DNA of 9,928 nucleotides from Tannerella sp. (GCA_031263835.1 JAISEZ010000045.1:1-9928); one strand, 5' to 3'. Numbered from the stretch's first letter, positions 1-6,559 are shown. Translations and numbers: made by a program. The notes: a model not told the origin generated them from the sequence alone.

Positions 1-578
1 TTGAACGTAACAATCCCGTTCACACCGAGTTTGAACCCGGGTAACCGCCTGATTTCCTCCAGTTCATCCACCGTGCCGCTGAAACAGTGAAACACGCCCC
101 GCAAACCGGTCGCTCCAACCTTGTGAATACTGTCAAACACTTCCGCGAAAGCATTTCGCGTGTGGATGGACACCGGTAACTGCAACGCCCGGCTCCATCG
201 CAACTGTTCCTCGAACACGATTTTCTGTTCCCGCAAATGCTGCTGCTCCCAATACAAGTCGATTCCGATTTCTCCAATGCCGTAATAACGGCGTAGCGAA
301 AGGGCTTTTTCGATTCGGTTTAACTGCGAGACGTACGATGCGTCCACGCTGGTTGGATGCAGTCCCATCATCGGAAAAAGGAAGTCGGGTTCGGCATCGC
401 ATACATTAAATAATGGTGCCAATGTCGTGACGTCCACATTCGGCAACAGGAGCGCTTCGATACCCGACGTCTTCGCTCTCCGGATGACTTCGTTGCGATC
501 GGCGTCAAACTCTTCCAGATAGATATGCGTATGCGTATCTATGATCTTCACACCACTTTTGAATCCTGCTTCCTGCAT
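1..578 (-). CDS. tatD: TatD-family metal-dependent hydrolase (partial; 3' end beyond the window)
   Basis: The reverse strand encodes 192 codons of a TatD-family protein before the window edge. Visible motifs, numbered from the ATG at 578, are DTHTH at 14-18 (the HxH metal pair is H16 and H18), GLHP at 72-75, GEIGID at 102-107 with the metal-ligand glutamate E103, SIHTR at 137-141 with H139, and HCFSG at 164-168. The last conserved aspartate and about 60-70 C-terminal residues lie outside. Family knowledge: these are TIM-barrel, divalent-metal phosphoesterases, several with DNase activity, acting in the cytoplasm; the physiological substrate here is unknown. The ATG lies 2 bp after the stop of the upstream prenyl synthase gene, so co-transcription and translational coupling are likely. 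A GTG at 551 would give the shorter start MKIIDTHTH, which fits the usual family N-terminus better, so the exact start is uncertain. The family assignment is firm. Confidence 0.93.
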   Translation of the reverse strand, partial: MQEAGFKSGVKIIDTHTHIYLEEFDADRNEVIRRAKTSGIEALLLPNVDVTTLAPLFNVCDAEPDFLFPMMGLHPTSVDASYVSQLNRIEKALSLRRYYGIGEIGIDLYWEQQHLREQKIVFEEQLRWSRALQLPVSIHTRNAFAEVFDSIHKVGATGLRGVFHCFSGTVDELEEIRRLPGFKLGVNGIVTF

Positions 579-580
579 CT

Positions 581-1570
581 CTACGATTCCCTCTTCATCA
601 GTTGCCGGCTCACATCAAGCAACGTCGTCAGCCGTTCCGCCGGCTGGCGCAACAGTGAAAGATCGTACATGGCCAACTGGTAATACTGCTGTATTTTCGC
701 CCGAACAAGGTCTTTAATCTTCAAATCGTCGTAAATTGCCGTGACGGCTGCAATTTTTTCTTCCGGCGTGAAGGCGTTTGCATCCGTCGTTTGCTGATAT
801 TGCCGGATGACGGCGCGCTGCTGTTCCGAAGCCAGCTTCATGGCATGAATCAGCAAAAACGTTTTTTTATTGCACAGAATATCACCCCCGATGTTTTTCC
901 CAAAAGTCAACGGGTCTCCATATACATCCAAAAAATCATCCTGCAACTGGAAGGCCAGTCCGATGTGAATCCCGAACCGGTAAAGAGATTCAATCTCTTC
1001 TTTCGGCGCGCCTCCGATCAGCGCCCCGGCTTTCAGGCAGCAGGCAAGCAGAACGGCTGTTTTCAGGCGGATCATTTCAATGTACTCCTCTTCCGTAACC
1101 TCCTGTCGTATCTCAAATTCCATGTCATACTGCTGGCCTTCGCATATCTCCAGAGCCGTCTGGGTGAACAGTGTCAGTATCTCCTCTAAAAAGAGCGGAT
1201 CCGTCTCGCCAATCAGTTGATAGGCAACAATCAGCATGGCATCGCCCGAAAGAATGGCCGTGTTCGGATTCCATTTTTCATGCACGGTTGGCTGATGGCG
1301 CCGGCGGATAGCGCCATCCATCAGGTCATCGTGCAATAACGTGAAATTATGAAACACTTCCATGCCTAATGCCGGTTTCAGCGCTTTGTCCACATTTTCA
1401 CTGTACAGATTGCACGCCATCAACATGAATGCCGGACGGATACGTTTTCCTCCCAGGGAAAGCGTGTACTCAATCGGAGTAAACAAACTTCGAGGCCGCG
1501 CCTCAAAGCGAATCGCCCCGATAGCCGTTTCCACCATCTGCAGGATTTGTTCAAATGACAACATATACAT
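581..1570 (-). CDS. Short-chain polyprenyl diphosphate synthase (IspA-like, trans-isoprenyl)
   Basis: This gene encodes an all-alpha class I prenyl synthase that condenses IPP with an allylic diphosphate in the cytoplasm, supplying precursors for quinones, undecaprenyl carriers or other isoprenoids. Numbered from the longest reading (GTG at 1588), motifs are GGKRIRP at 46-52, the first aspartate-rich motif DDLMD at 87-91 followed by RRR at 95-97, GDAML at 115-119, GQQYD at 151-155, LKT at 175-177, the second aspartate-rich motif DDFLD at 217-221, and GKNIGGDI at 230-237. The five-residue first motif has an aromatic F82 five residues before it, which in this family limits chain length to about C15-C20; the exact product is inference. 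I chose the ATG at 1570 (329 aa). The GTG lies in the loop of the upstream terminator hairpin, and an ATG at 1564 is equally possible. It lies downstream of tonB and is 2 bp from tatD. Confidence 0.93.
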   Translation of the reverse strand: MYMLSFEQILQMVETAIGAIRFEARPRSLFTPIEYTLSLGGKRIRPAFMLMACNLYSENVDKALKPALGMEVFHNFTLLHDDLMDGAIRRRHQPTVHEKWNPNTAILSGDAMLIVAYQLIGETDPLFLEEILTLFTQTALEICEGQQYDMEFEIRQEVTEEEYIEMIRLKTAVLLACCLKAGALIGGAPKEEIESLYRFGIHIGLAFQLQDDFLDVYGDPLTFGKNIGGDILCNKKTFLLIHAMKLASEQQRAVIRQYQQTTDANAFTPEEKIAAVTAIYDDLKIKDLVRAKIQQYYQLAMYDLSLLRQPAERLTTLLDVSRQLMKRES

Positions 1571-1576
1571 ATCAAT

Positions 1577-1609
1577 AAAAAAGGCCACTCACCTTTGGAA
1601 CGGCCTTTT
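1577..1609 (-). terminator. Rho-independent terminator after tonB
   Basis: Read on the minus strand, AAAAGGCC (1609-1602) and GGCCTTTT (1586-1579) form a perfect 8-bp stem around a 15-nt loop, and the T run continues to 1577. It lies 48 bp past the tonB stop and immediately before the prenyl synthase start. It would end most tonB transcripts and separate the two genes, perhaps with some read-through. On the plus strand the stem is followed by only four T, which are part of the stem itself, so leftward termination is the better reading. Confidence 0.7.
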
Positions 1610-1656
1610 CTAACTTAAAAAATGAAGCTTGAGACTTTCCCTCAAAAAATTACAGA

Positions 1657-2355
1657 TTAATTTTGCAACCGGAAGAGAACCGGCAGATTGTATTTTACGC
1701 GTACCGGTTTTCCTCTTTGCTTGCCCGGTTTCCACTTGGGCATCGCATTGATCACGCGAATGGCTTCTCTGTCCAATGTAGGATCCACTCCGCGAAGCAC
1801 TTCCACGTCCACAATACTGCCATCCCGGTTGATGGTAAAGGAACAGGTCACGCGACCCTGTATCCCGTTCTCCTGTGCAACGACCGGATATCTGATAGCA
1901 TTTTTCAGATACGTCAGCAGTTCCACTTGCCCTCCCGGAAATTCCGCAGGTTCTTCCACTATGACGAAAATATGATTTTCGTCCTCTTCCTCCTGCACCG
2001 CTTCTACCACAGGCGGCACGTAAGTTTCCACCTGCTTGGCATTGGCATTGTCTTCTGTCGACATCAAATCGGCATTGGCCACCTTTGCATCATCCTCCAC
2101 AACATTCAGCACTTCGGCAACCACCTGTGCAGGCGGTGGCGGCGGCGGTGGCGGCGGTTCATCTTCCTGTTTGGTGATTTCAATATCATCCTCGGCAAGA
2201 ATATCGGTGATTCCCTCACTTACTTCCGCCTTGAATTCTTTTGCTCCCCATTCGAAACCTACAAACAGAACGGCCAAACCCACGACCAAACCCATTAACA
2301 GGCTCAGTCCCTTTCCTCTTTCCAAATCGGCCTTAGGCGATTTCTTGATTTCCAT
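1657..2355 (-). CDS. tonB: TonB-family energy transducer
   Basis: This is a 232-residue TonB protein, which spans the periplasm and passes proton-motive force from ExbB/ExbD to outer-membrane receptors. Order of parts: short basic cytoplasmic N-terminus (MEIKKSPKADLERGKG), one membrane segment at about 17-34, an acidic stretch, nine consecutive prolines at 67-75 after an acidic run, an acidic low-complexity linker, and the C-terminal TonB domain at about 145-232. That domain shows FPGG, the YP-xxA-xxxxxxG-V segment, a DGSI turn, and W-KPG-Q-GKPV-V before a final phase typical of the family. The ATG at 2355 is preferred over an in-frame upstream start at 2424 because it gives the canonical N-terminus and follows an A/T-rich leader and a promoter element. 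It is divergent from porQ. A SusC-type receptor in the same window is a plausible client, but TonB proteins are usually shared, so the pairing is inference. Confidence 0.93.
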   Translation of the reverse strand: MEIKKSPKADLERGKGLSLLMGLVVGLAVLFVGFEWGAKEFKAEVSEGITDILAEDDIEITKQEDEPPPPPPPPPAQVVAEVLNVVEDDAKVANADLMSTEDNANAKQVETYVPPVVEAVQEEEDENHIFVIVEEPAEFPGGQVELLTYLKNAIRYPVVAQENGIQGRVTCSFTINRDGSIVDVEVLRGVDPTLDREAIRVINAMPKWKPGKQRGKPVRVKYNLPVLFRLQN

Positions 2356-2387
2356 AGTTCTTTTGTTTTTAAAAAATTTCTTGGAAG

Positions 2388-2395
2388 CAAAGGTA
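2388..2395 (-). promoter_or_regulatory. tonB: Bacteroidetes -7 promoter element for tonB
   Basis: On the minus strand the sequence TACCTTTG matches the Bacteroides -7 consensus TAnnTTTG exactly and lies about 32 bp before the tonB ATG. This would give a leader of about 25 nt that is strongly A/T-rich. A clear -33 TTTG at the usual spacing is not visible; the nearest TTTTG is about 26 bp upstream, which is too far. The call rests on the -7 match and position. Confidence 0.5.
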
Positions 2396-2525
2396 TGGAA
2401 TAATTTGAAAGATGACACCGTCAAAAGGAAGAAAATACCGGTCTTTCACCTTTTTTTGTGATAGACGGAAAAAAGCCGGGTGAAATATACCTTTTTTCGG
2501 ATTTCTCCGTTATAGTACCATACAG

Positions 2526-2568
2526 CGCCTGCCGCCGATTTCCGGAAATCGCCGCACGTTCGCAGGCG
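2526..2568. repeat. Nested inverted repeat in the porQ leader
   Basis: An outer pair of perfect 7-bp arms, CGCCTGC (2526-2532) and GCAGGCG (2562-2568), encloses a perfect 16-bp palindrome CGATTTCCGGAAATCG (2536-2551). The structure lies 19-61 bp before the porQ ATG. In RNA it could form a long stem with an internal hairpin; in DNA the inner palindrome is a typical shape for a dimeric regulator site. No T run follows, so it is not an obvious terminator. Function is unknown. Confidence 0.6.
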
Positions 2569-2586
2569 TTATTTAGTATAGTGAAT

Positions 2587-3591
2587 ATGAAATATATACG
2601 ATTGACGGCATTTTTGCTGGCATGGCCCTGTTTGCTTTCCGCTCAGGAAGGAGGCGAGGTCTTTACCTTCCTGCGCTATCCCACATCTTCCCATGTGAAT
2701 GCGCTGGGCGGGCATACCGTATCCCTGATTGAACGCGATCCTTCCATGATTTTCCACAATCCCGCACTGCTGGGCGGCGAAATGGACGGGATGGTAAACC
2801 TGAATTATATGAACTACATCGCCGATATTCATCTGGGCAGCGCGGTCTATACGAAGGCGCTCCGGGAGCGGAGCGCCTGGGGGGTCGGAGCGCGCTTTTT
2901 CAGCTACGGAACGATGAAGGAAGTGGACGCATCCCATACGGTACTGGGAAATTTTTCGGCCAATGATTTGAGCATAAATGCGTTTTACTCATACGATCTT
3001 TCGGATCGGTGGCGCGGAGGCGTGTCTTTCGCAATGCTCTATTCGGGACTGGCGGAATACACGTCGTTCGGGATGGCCGTAGATGCGGGGCTGAGTTATT
3101 TTGACCCGGATAACGGCACGTCGTATGGTTTTGCCCTGAAAAATATCGGTGCGCAACTCAAGGCTTATGACGAGAAACGGGAAAAATTGCCCTGGGACAT
3201 TCAGCTGGGACTGACGAAGAAAATGGCTCATGCACCGTTTCGTATCTCCGTGACCGCCATGCATCTGAATCGCTGGAAATTCAAATACGTGGATACAAGC
3301 CTGAAAGAAACGGAACTGAAGGAGAACTTTTTTCGGACGGCGGTAAAGCATCTTGTATTCGGGGTGGATTTCATCCCTTCGGAAAATTTCTGGGCAGGGA
3401 TCGGGTATAATCCGAAAACGGGCGCCGACATGCAACTCAAAGAGGGAGGCAACCGGCTGGGCGGGTTCTCGGCGGGAGCCGGTCTGAGGGTTTCCCGGTT
3501 CGACCTGAACGTTTCTGCCGCACGCTATCATCCTTCGGCGCTCTCGCTGATGCTGAGCATCTCCATGTCGTTATCGGATGCCGCGTTATAA
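2587..3591 (+). CDS. porQ: PorQ-like type IX secretion system outer-membrane protein
   Basis: This 334-residue protein has a signal peptide (MKYIRLTAFLLAWPCLLSA, cleavage near residue 19) and then the PorQ signature: a YP-SSH stretch, NALGG at 38-42, VSLIERD at 45-51 and HNPALL at 57-62. The rest alternates beta strands rich in aromatic and glycine residues and ends in amphipathic strands, as expected of an outer-membrane barrel. Family knowledge: PorQ is one of the surface-side components (with PorU, PorV and PorZ) that process secreted cargo and anchor it to A-LPS in Porphyromonas-like bacteria. The length matches the family. The ATG at 2587 is chosen over a GTG at 2458 because only it begins with the signal peptide. 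A weak -7-like TACCTTTT lies at 2488-2495. cmk begins 12 bp after the stop, so the two are probably one transcript. Other T9SS genes are not in the window. Confidence 0.88.
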   Translation: MKYIRLTAFLLAWPCLLSAQEGGEVFTFLRYPTSSHVNALGGHTVSLIERDPSMIFHNPALLGGEMDGMVNLNYMNYIADIHLGSAVYTKALRERSAWGVGARFFSYGTMKEVDASHTVLGNFSANDLSINAFYSYDLSDRWRGGVSFAMLYSGLAEYTSFGMAVDAGLSYFDPDNGTSYGFALKNIGAQLKAYDEKREKLPWDIQLGLTKKMAHAPFRISVTAMHLNRWKFKYVDTSLKETELKENFFRTAVKHLVFGVDFIPSENFWAGIGYNPKTGADMQLKEGGNRLGGFSAGAGLRVSRFDLNVSAARYHPSALSLMLSISMSLSDAAL

Positions 3592-3603
3592 AATCAAGGT
3601 TAG

Positions 3604-4296
3604 ATGAAGAAAATAATTGTAGCAATCGACGGGTTTTCCTCTTGCGGAAAAAGTACGATGGCAAAGAATCTGGCTCGAACCGCAGGCTATACATATATAG
3701 ATAGTGGCGCCATGTACCGGGCGGTGACGCTTTATGTCCTGCGGAACGACCTTCTCCGGGAGGGTGCCGTGGACGGGGAACGGCTGCGCGCGGTCATCGA
3801 CCGGCTGGAGATTTCGTTCAGGCTGCATCCCGATACGGGACATACGGAAACGTATCTGAACGGCGAAAACGTGGAAACGGCCATCCGGCAGATGGAGGTG
3901 GCGACCTGGGTGAGTCAGGTGGCAGCCATCGGATTTGTCCGCCGGGCGCTGGTGGCCGTGCAGCAGGCGATGGGACAGGCGAAAGGGATCGTCATGGATG
4001 GACGGGACATCGGGACGGTCGTCTTTCCCGAAGCGGAACTGAAAGTTTTTGTGACGGCATCGGCCGAAGTGCGTGCACAGCGCCGTGTCGACGAGTTGCG
4101 CGCCAGGGGGCAGGCCGTCTCTTTTGAGGAAGTCCTGGCCAACGTGCAGCAGCGCGATCACATCGACATGACGCGCAGGGACAGTCCGCTGCGCAAGGCG
4201 AATGACGCCCTCGAACTGGACAATACCCGCCTGACGGTTTCCGAACAGCAGGGCTGGCTGCTGGAACAGTTTCGCCGCGTAACGGATGAAGGATAA
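3604..4296 (+). CDS. cmk: Cytidylate (CMP/dCMP) kinase
   Basis: This is a 230-residue cytoplasmic nucleoside monophosphate kinase that transfers a phosphate from ATP to CMP or dCMP, feeding RNA, DNA and phospholipid precursor pools. Visible motifs are the P-loop GFSSCGKST at 10-18, the substrate-binding DSGAMYRA at 33-40, the CMP-domain region ending in [11 protein letters not shown] at 132-142, the basic LID region QRRVDEL at 159-164, and the C-terminal [13 protein letters not shown] at 190-202 followed by LDN. All expected catalytic segments are intact and the length is normal for bacterial Cmk. The start follows porQ by 12 bp and ispH follows after 30 bp, consistent with an operon. Confidence 0.97.
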   Translation: MKKIIVAIDGFSSCGKSTMAKNLARTAGYTYIDSGAMYRAVTLYVLRNDLLREGAVDGERLRAVIDRLEISFRLHPDTGHTETYLNGENVETAIRQMEVATWVSQVAAIGFVRRALVAVQQAMGQAKGIVMDGRDIGTVVFPEAELKVFVTASAEVRAQRRVDELRARGQAVSFEEVLANVQQRDHIDMTRRDSPLRKANDALELDNTRLTVSEQQGWLLEQFRRVTDEG

Positions 4297-4326
4297 GGGT
4301 TAAGACGTCCGTAACCGATTCTCCGA

Positions 4327-5193
4327 ATGGTGGAAGTAACGATAGATGCAGGTTCCGGGTTCTGTTTCGGCGTGGTGAATGCCATCGAAAGCGCGGAACG
4401 GGAATTGAAACAGACCGACGAACTGTACTGTCTGGGCGATCTGGTGCATAACAGCCTTGAGATGGAACGCCTGCAGACGCTGGGACTCCGCGCCGTCCGG
4501 CACGAAGCGCTCCGGCAGCTGACCGGACGGACGCTGCTGTTGCGCGCGCATGGCGAACCTCCTTCTACCTACCGGCTGGCACGGCAATACCGGATTAAAA
4601 TCATTGATGCGACCTGTCCGGTGGTACTTCAGCTGCAACGCCGAATTCACCGGTGTTTCCTGGAAACGGAGGACAGCGGGGCGCAACTGGTTATCTACGG
4701 GAAGAAAGGCCATGCCGAAGTGAACGGGCTGGTGGGTCAGACGAACGGGAGCGCGATTGTCATCGAAAAACCGGAAGACCTGGACCTCATTGATTTCCGG
4801 CGCGATATTTTCCTTTTTTCGCAGACGACCAAGCCTCTGGACGGATTCGGACAAATGGTCGAAGCGATCAGTCAGCGCATTGCTCCGGACGTGAAGTTCA
4901 GGTCTTTCGATACGATTTGCCGTCAGGTGGCCAACCGCCTGCCGAACATACGGGTGTTTGCCGCCCGTCACGACTGGATTTATTTTGTAGCGGGCCGGCA
5001 AAGTTCCAACGGAAAGATGCTGTTCGAGGAGTGCAAAAAGGCGAATCCCCATACGGTATTTATCACGGAAGTGGCCGAGATTACGGAGCCGCTGCCGCCT
5101 GCCGTCCGGACAGCAGGCGTCTGCGGCGCGACCTCCACACCCAAATGGCTGATGGAAGAAGTCGCTGCCCGAATACGGAAAATCAACCGGTGA
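4327..5193 (+). CDS. ispH: 4-hydroxy-3-methylbut-2-enyl diphosphate reductase
   Basis: This 288-residue iron-sulfur enzyme reduces HMBPP to a mixture of IPP and DMAPP, the final step of the MEP pathway. The three cluster cysteines are C13 (in GFCFGV), C97 (in DATCPVV) and C198 (in DTICRQV). Substrate-binding residues by family pattern are H41, H75, H129 with the proton-relay E131 (GHAEVNG), T167/T168 (SQTT) and S226-S227-N228 (QSSNGKM). Near the C-terminus CGATSTPKWLMEEV is the usual family ending. Length and motifs are complete, so it should be active. It follows cmk closely. Its product feeds the prenyl synthase encoded at 581-1570 on the other strand. A sequence resembling its last 13 codons reappears at 6253-6291. 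Confidence 0.97.
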   Translation: MVEVTIDAGSGFCFGVVNAIESAERELKQTDELYCLGDLVHNSLEMERLQTLGLRAVRHEALRQLTGRTLLLRAHGEPPSTYRLARQYRIKIIDATCPVVLQLQRRIHRCFLETEDSGAQLVIYGKKGHAEVNGLVGQTNGSAIVIEKPEDLDLIDFRRDIFLFSQTTKPLDGFGQMVEAISQRIAPDVKFRSFDTICRQVANRLPNIRVFAARHDWIYFVAGRQSSNGKMLFEECKKANPHTVFITEVAEITEPLPPAVRTAGVCGATSTPKWLMEEVAARIRKINR

Positions 5194-5257
5194 ACCGAAT
5201 AAATCCCGGAACTGTGAGTAAACAGGTTTTTGACAGTCAAGTTTTAACTTATTGAGT

Positions 5258-6235
5258 ATGGATACCGTACGGTGGGGCATCATTGGATGCGGCGACGTGT
5301 GCGAGGTAAAAAGCGGCCCGGCGTTTTATAAATGCGATCATTCGGCATTGCAGGCGGTGATGCGGCGGGACGCCGAAAAAGCGGCGGATTTTGCCCGGCG
5401 ACACGGCGTACCGCGCTTCTATTCGGACGCCCGCCAACTGATCGACGATCCCGAAGTGGATATTGTGTATGTGGCGACTCCGCCGGCCGGTCATGCGGAG
5501 TGGACTGTCAGGGCTTTGCAGGCGGGGAAACCGGTGTACGTGGAAAAGCCGATGGGACGGACGTATGAGGAATGCCGGCAAATGCTGCAGGCCGCCGGGG
5601 AGCGTCACCGGAAATTATGGGTGGCTTATTACCGGCGTTCGCTTCCTTATTTTCTGAAGGTAAAGGAATTGCTGGAAGCCCGGGCGATTGGCCGGGTGCA
5701 GGCAGTACGGACGGCGTTTTTCCGTCCGCCGCTGGCCTGCGATCTGGAAAAAGATCTTCACACCTGGCGCGTCGACAGGGCGATTGCCGGAGGCGGTTAT
5801 TTCTACGACCTGGCGTCACATACCATCGACCTGCTGATGTTTCTTTTGGGCGACATCGTTGAAGCCAGAGGCATTGCGTCCAATGTCGGCTGCCGGTATG
5901 AAGCGGAAGATACCGTCGGCGCGTCGTTTTTATTCCGGTCGGGTGCGGTCGGATCTGCCATCATGTGTTACGTCTCCTCCGCCGCAGCGCGGGAAGACTC
6001 TACGGAGATTATCGGCGAGAAAGGCTCAATTCGTTTTTCGACGTTTGACTTCACGCCCGTCGAGTGGATTACTCCCGAAAAAACGGAAAAATTCCATTAC
6101 CCGCGACCGCAGCATATCCAGCAACAGATGATACAAAGCATTGTAGATGAAATGCGCGGCGCCGGCCAGTGTCCTTCTACCGGCGAGACGGGTAGCCGGG
6201 TGAACCGGGTGATGGAACAGGTGTTTGCCGGCTGA
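5258..6235 (+). CDS. Gfo/Idh/MocA-family NAD(P)-dependent oxidoreductase
   Basis: This 325-residue protein has a Rossmann nucleotide-binding fold at the N-terminus (WGIIGCGDV at 6-14, giving GxGxx), a conserved VATPPAGHAEW segment at 72-82, the family EKPM motif with catalytic-type lysine K97 (96-99), and the second-domain motif GGGYFYDLASHTID at 178-191, where D184 and H188 match the usual DxxxH pair. Members oxidise or reduce sugars, inositols and related polyols in the cytoplasm. The substrate cannot be read from sequence, and no transporter or glycosidase adjoins it. I chose the ATG at 5258; an in-frame TTG lies 6 bp upstream. It follows ispH by 64 bp, possibly in the same transcript. Downstream lies a long structured intergenic region and then a SusC-type receptor, so a role in handling the imported glycan is conceivable but unproven. 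Confidence 0.92.
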   Translation: MDTVRWGIIGCGDVCEVKSGPAFYKCDHSALQAVMRRDAEKAADFARRHGVPRFYSDARQLIDDPEVDIVYVATPPAGHAEWTVRALQAGKPVYVEKPMGRTYEECRQMLQAAGERHRKLWVAYYRRSLPYFLKVKELLEARAIGRVQAVRTAFFRPPLACDLEKDLHTWRVDRAIAGGGYFYDLASHTIDLLMFLLGDIVEARGIASNVGCRYEAEDTVGASFLFRSGAVGSAIMCYVSSAAAREDSTEIIGEKGSIRFSTFDFTPVEWITPEKTEKFHYPRPQHIQQQMIQSIVDEMRGAGQCPSTGETGSRVNRVMEQVFAG

Positions 6236-6252
6236 GATATGTTCGGCATAAA

Positions 6253-6291
6253 GTGATAAATGAAGTGGCTATCCGGATACGGGAAATCAAC
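6253..6291 (+). pseudogene. Remnant resembling the 3' end of ispH
   Basis: Over 37 ungapped positions (6255-6291 against 5151-5187) I count 29 identities with the end of ispH. In the matching frame it reads VINEVAIRIREIN against LMEEVAARIRKIN of IspH, then diverges. After a gap, both places also share AATCCCG further on. There is no upstream similarity, no stop at the equivalent point, and no start that would make a plausible gene. I read it as a partial duplicate or displaced tail of ispH; chance similarity is less likely but possible. Confidence 0.45.
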
Positions 6292-6298
6292 GGTAATC

Positions 6299-6314
6299 AT
6301 ACTGCGTGCAGTAT
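6299..6314. repeat. Short inverted repeat ATACTGC-GT-GCAGTAT
   Basis: Two perfect 7-bp arms are separated by 2 bp. In RNA this is a 6-bp stem with a CGTG loop. It lies 64 bp after the oxidoreductase stop. There is no T run, so it is a weak terminator candidate; it could equally be a regulator site. Function is unknown. Confidence 0.45.
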
Positions 6315-6350
6315 AATCCCGAAATGCCCATTAGCGCATTTGCTGATTCC

Positions 6351-6396
6351 CTGTCGGGCGTTGCGACAGACTTTCCCGACATTGGGAAACCTTCCC
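6351..6396 (+). other. Cluster of mutually exclusive stem-loops
   Basis: Four perfect stems overlap within 46 bases: CTGTCG (6351-6356) with CGACAG (6364-6369); TGTCGGG (6352-6358) with CCCGACA (6375-6381); TTTCCC (6372-6377) with GGGAAA (6384-6389); and GGGAA (6384-6388) with TTCCC (6392-6396). Several use the same bases and cannot form together, so the stretch could switch between alternative folds. It immediately precedes the 23-bp tandem array. Whether it is transcribed is not known from sequence. Confidence 0.45.
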
Positions 6397-6398
6397 GC

Positions 6399-6559
6399 CG
6401 CCGGTCATGCGACTTACCGGTCGCCGGTCATGCGACTTATCAGTCGCCGGTCACGCGACTTACCGGTCGCCGGTCACGCGACTTACCGGTCGCCGGTCAC
6501 GCGGCTTACCGGTCGCCGGTCACGCGACTTATCAGTCGCCGGTCATGCGGCTTACCGGC
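6399..6559. repeat. Tandem array: seven 23-bp units
   Basis: Seven head-to-tail units of exactly 23 bp start at 6399, 6422, 6445, 6468, 6491, 6514 and 6537, with no spacers. Each begins CGCCGGTCA, then T/C at 10, GCG, A/G at 14, CTTA, C/T at 19, C, G/A at 21, G, and T at 23 (C in the last unit). Every difference is a transition. Positions 19 and 21 change together (units 2 and 6). Bases 11-15 (GCGAC) pair with the junction GTCGC into the next unit, giving a 5-bp stem with a 6-nt loop. No stop codon occurs in any forward frame, so the array is open by composition, not because it encodes protein. It is a minisatellite-like intergenic array of unknown role. Confidence 0.93.

Noticed and set aside
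1663..2298. Plus-strand reading frames opposite tonB, including one with a run of nine glycines
   Set aside because: They are antisense shadows of tonB; the glycine run is the complement of the polyproline codons.
2458..2586. N-terminal extension of PorQ from a GTG at 2458
   Set aside because: It would put 43 residues before a clear signal peptide and run through the nested inverted repeat.
4300..5283. 327-codon minus-strand reading frame opposite ispH
   Set aside because: It is antisense to a fully conserved ispH and shows no family motif; it follows from the GC-rich codon use of ispH.
6372..6389. Rho-independent terminator at TTTCCC-GGGAAA
   Set aside because: The stem is weak and no T run follows on either strand.
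6399..6559. CRISPR array
   Set aside because: The 23-bp units are directly adjacent with no spacers, and no cas genes are present.
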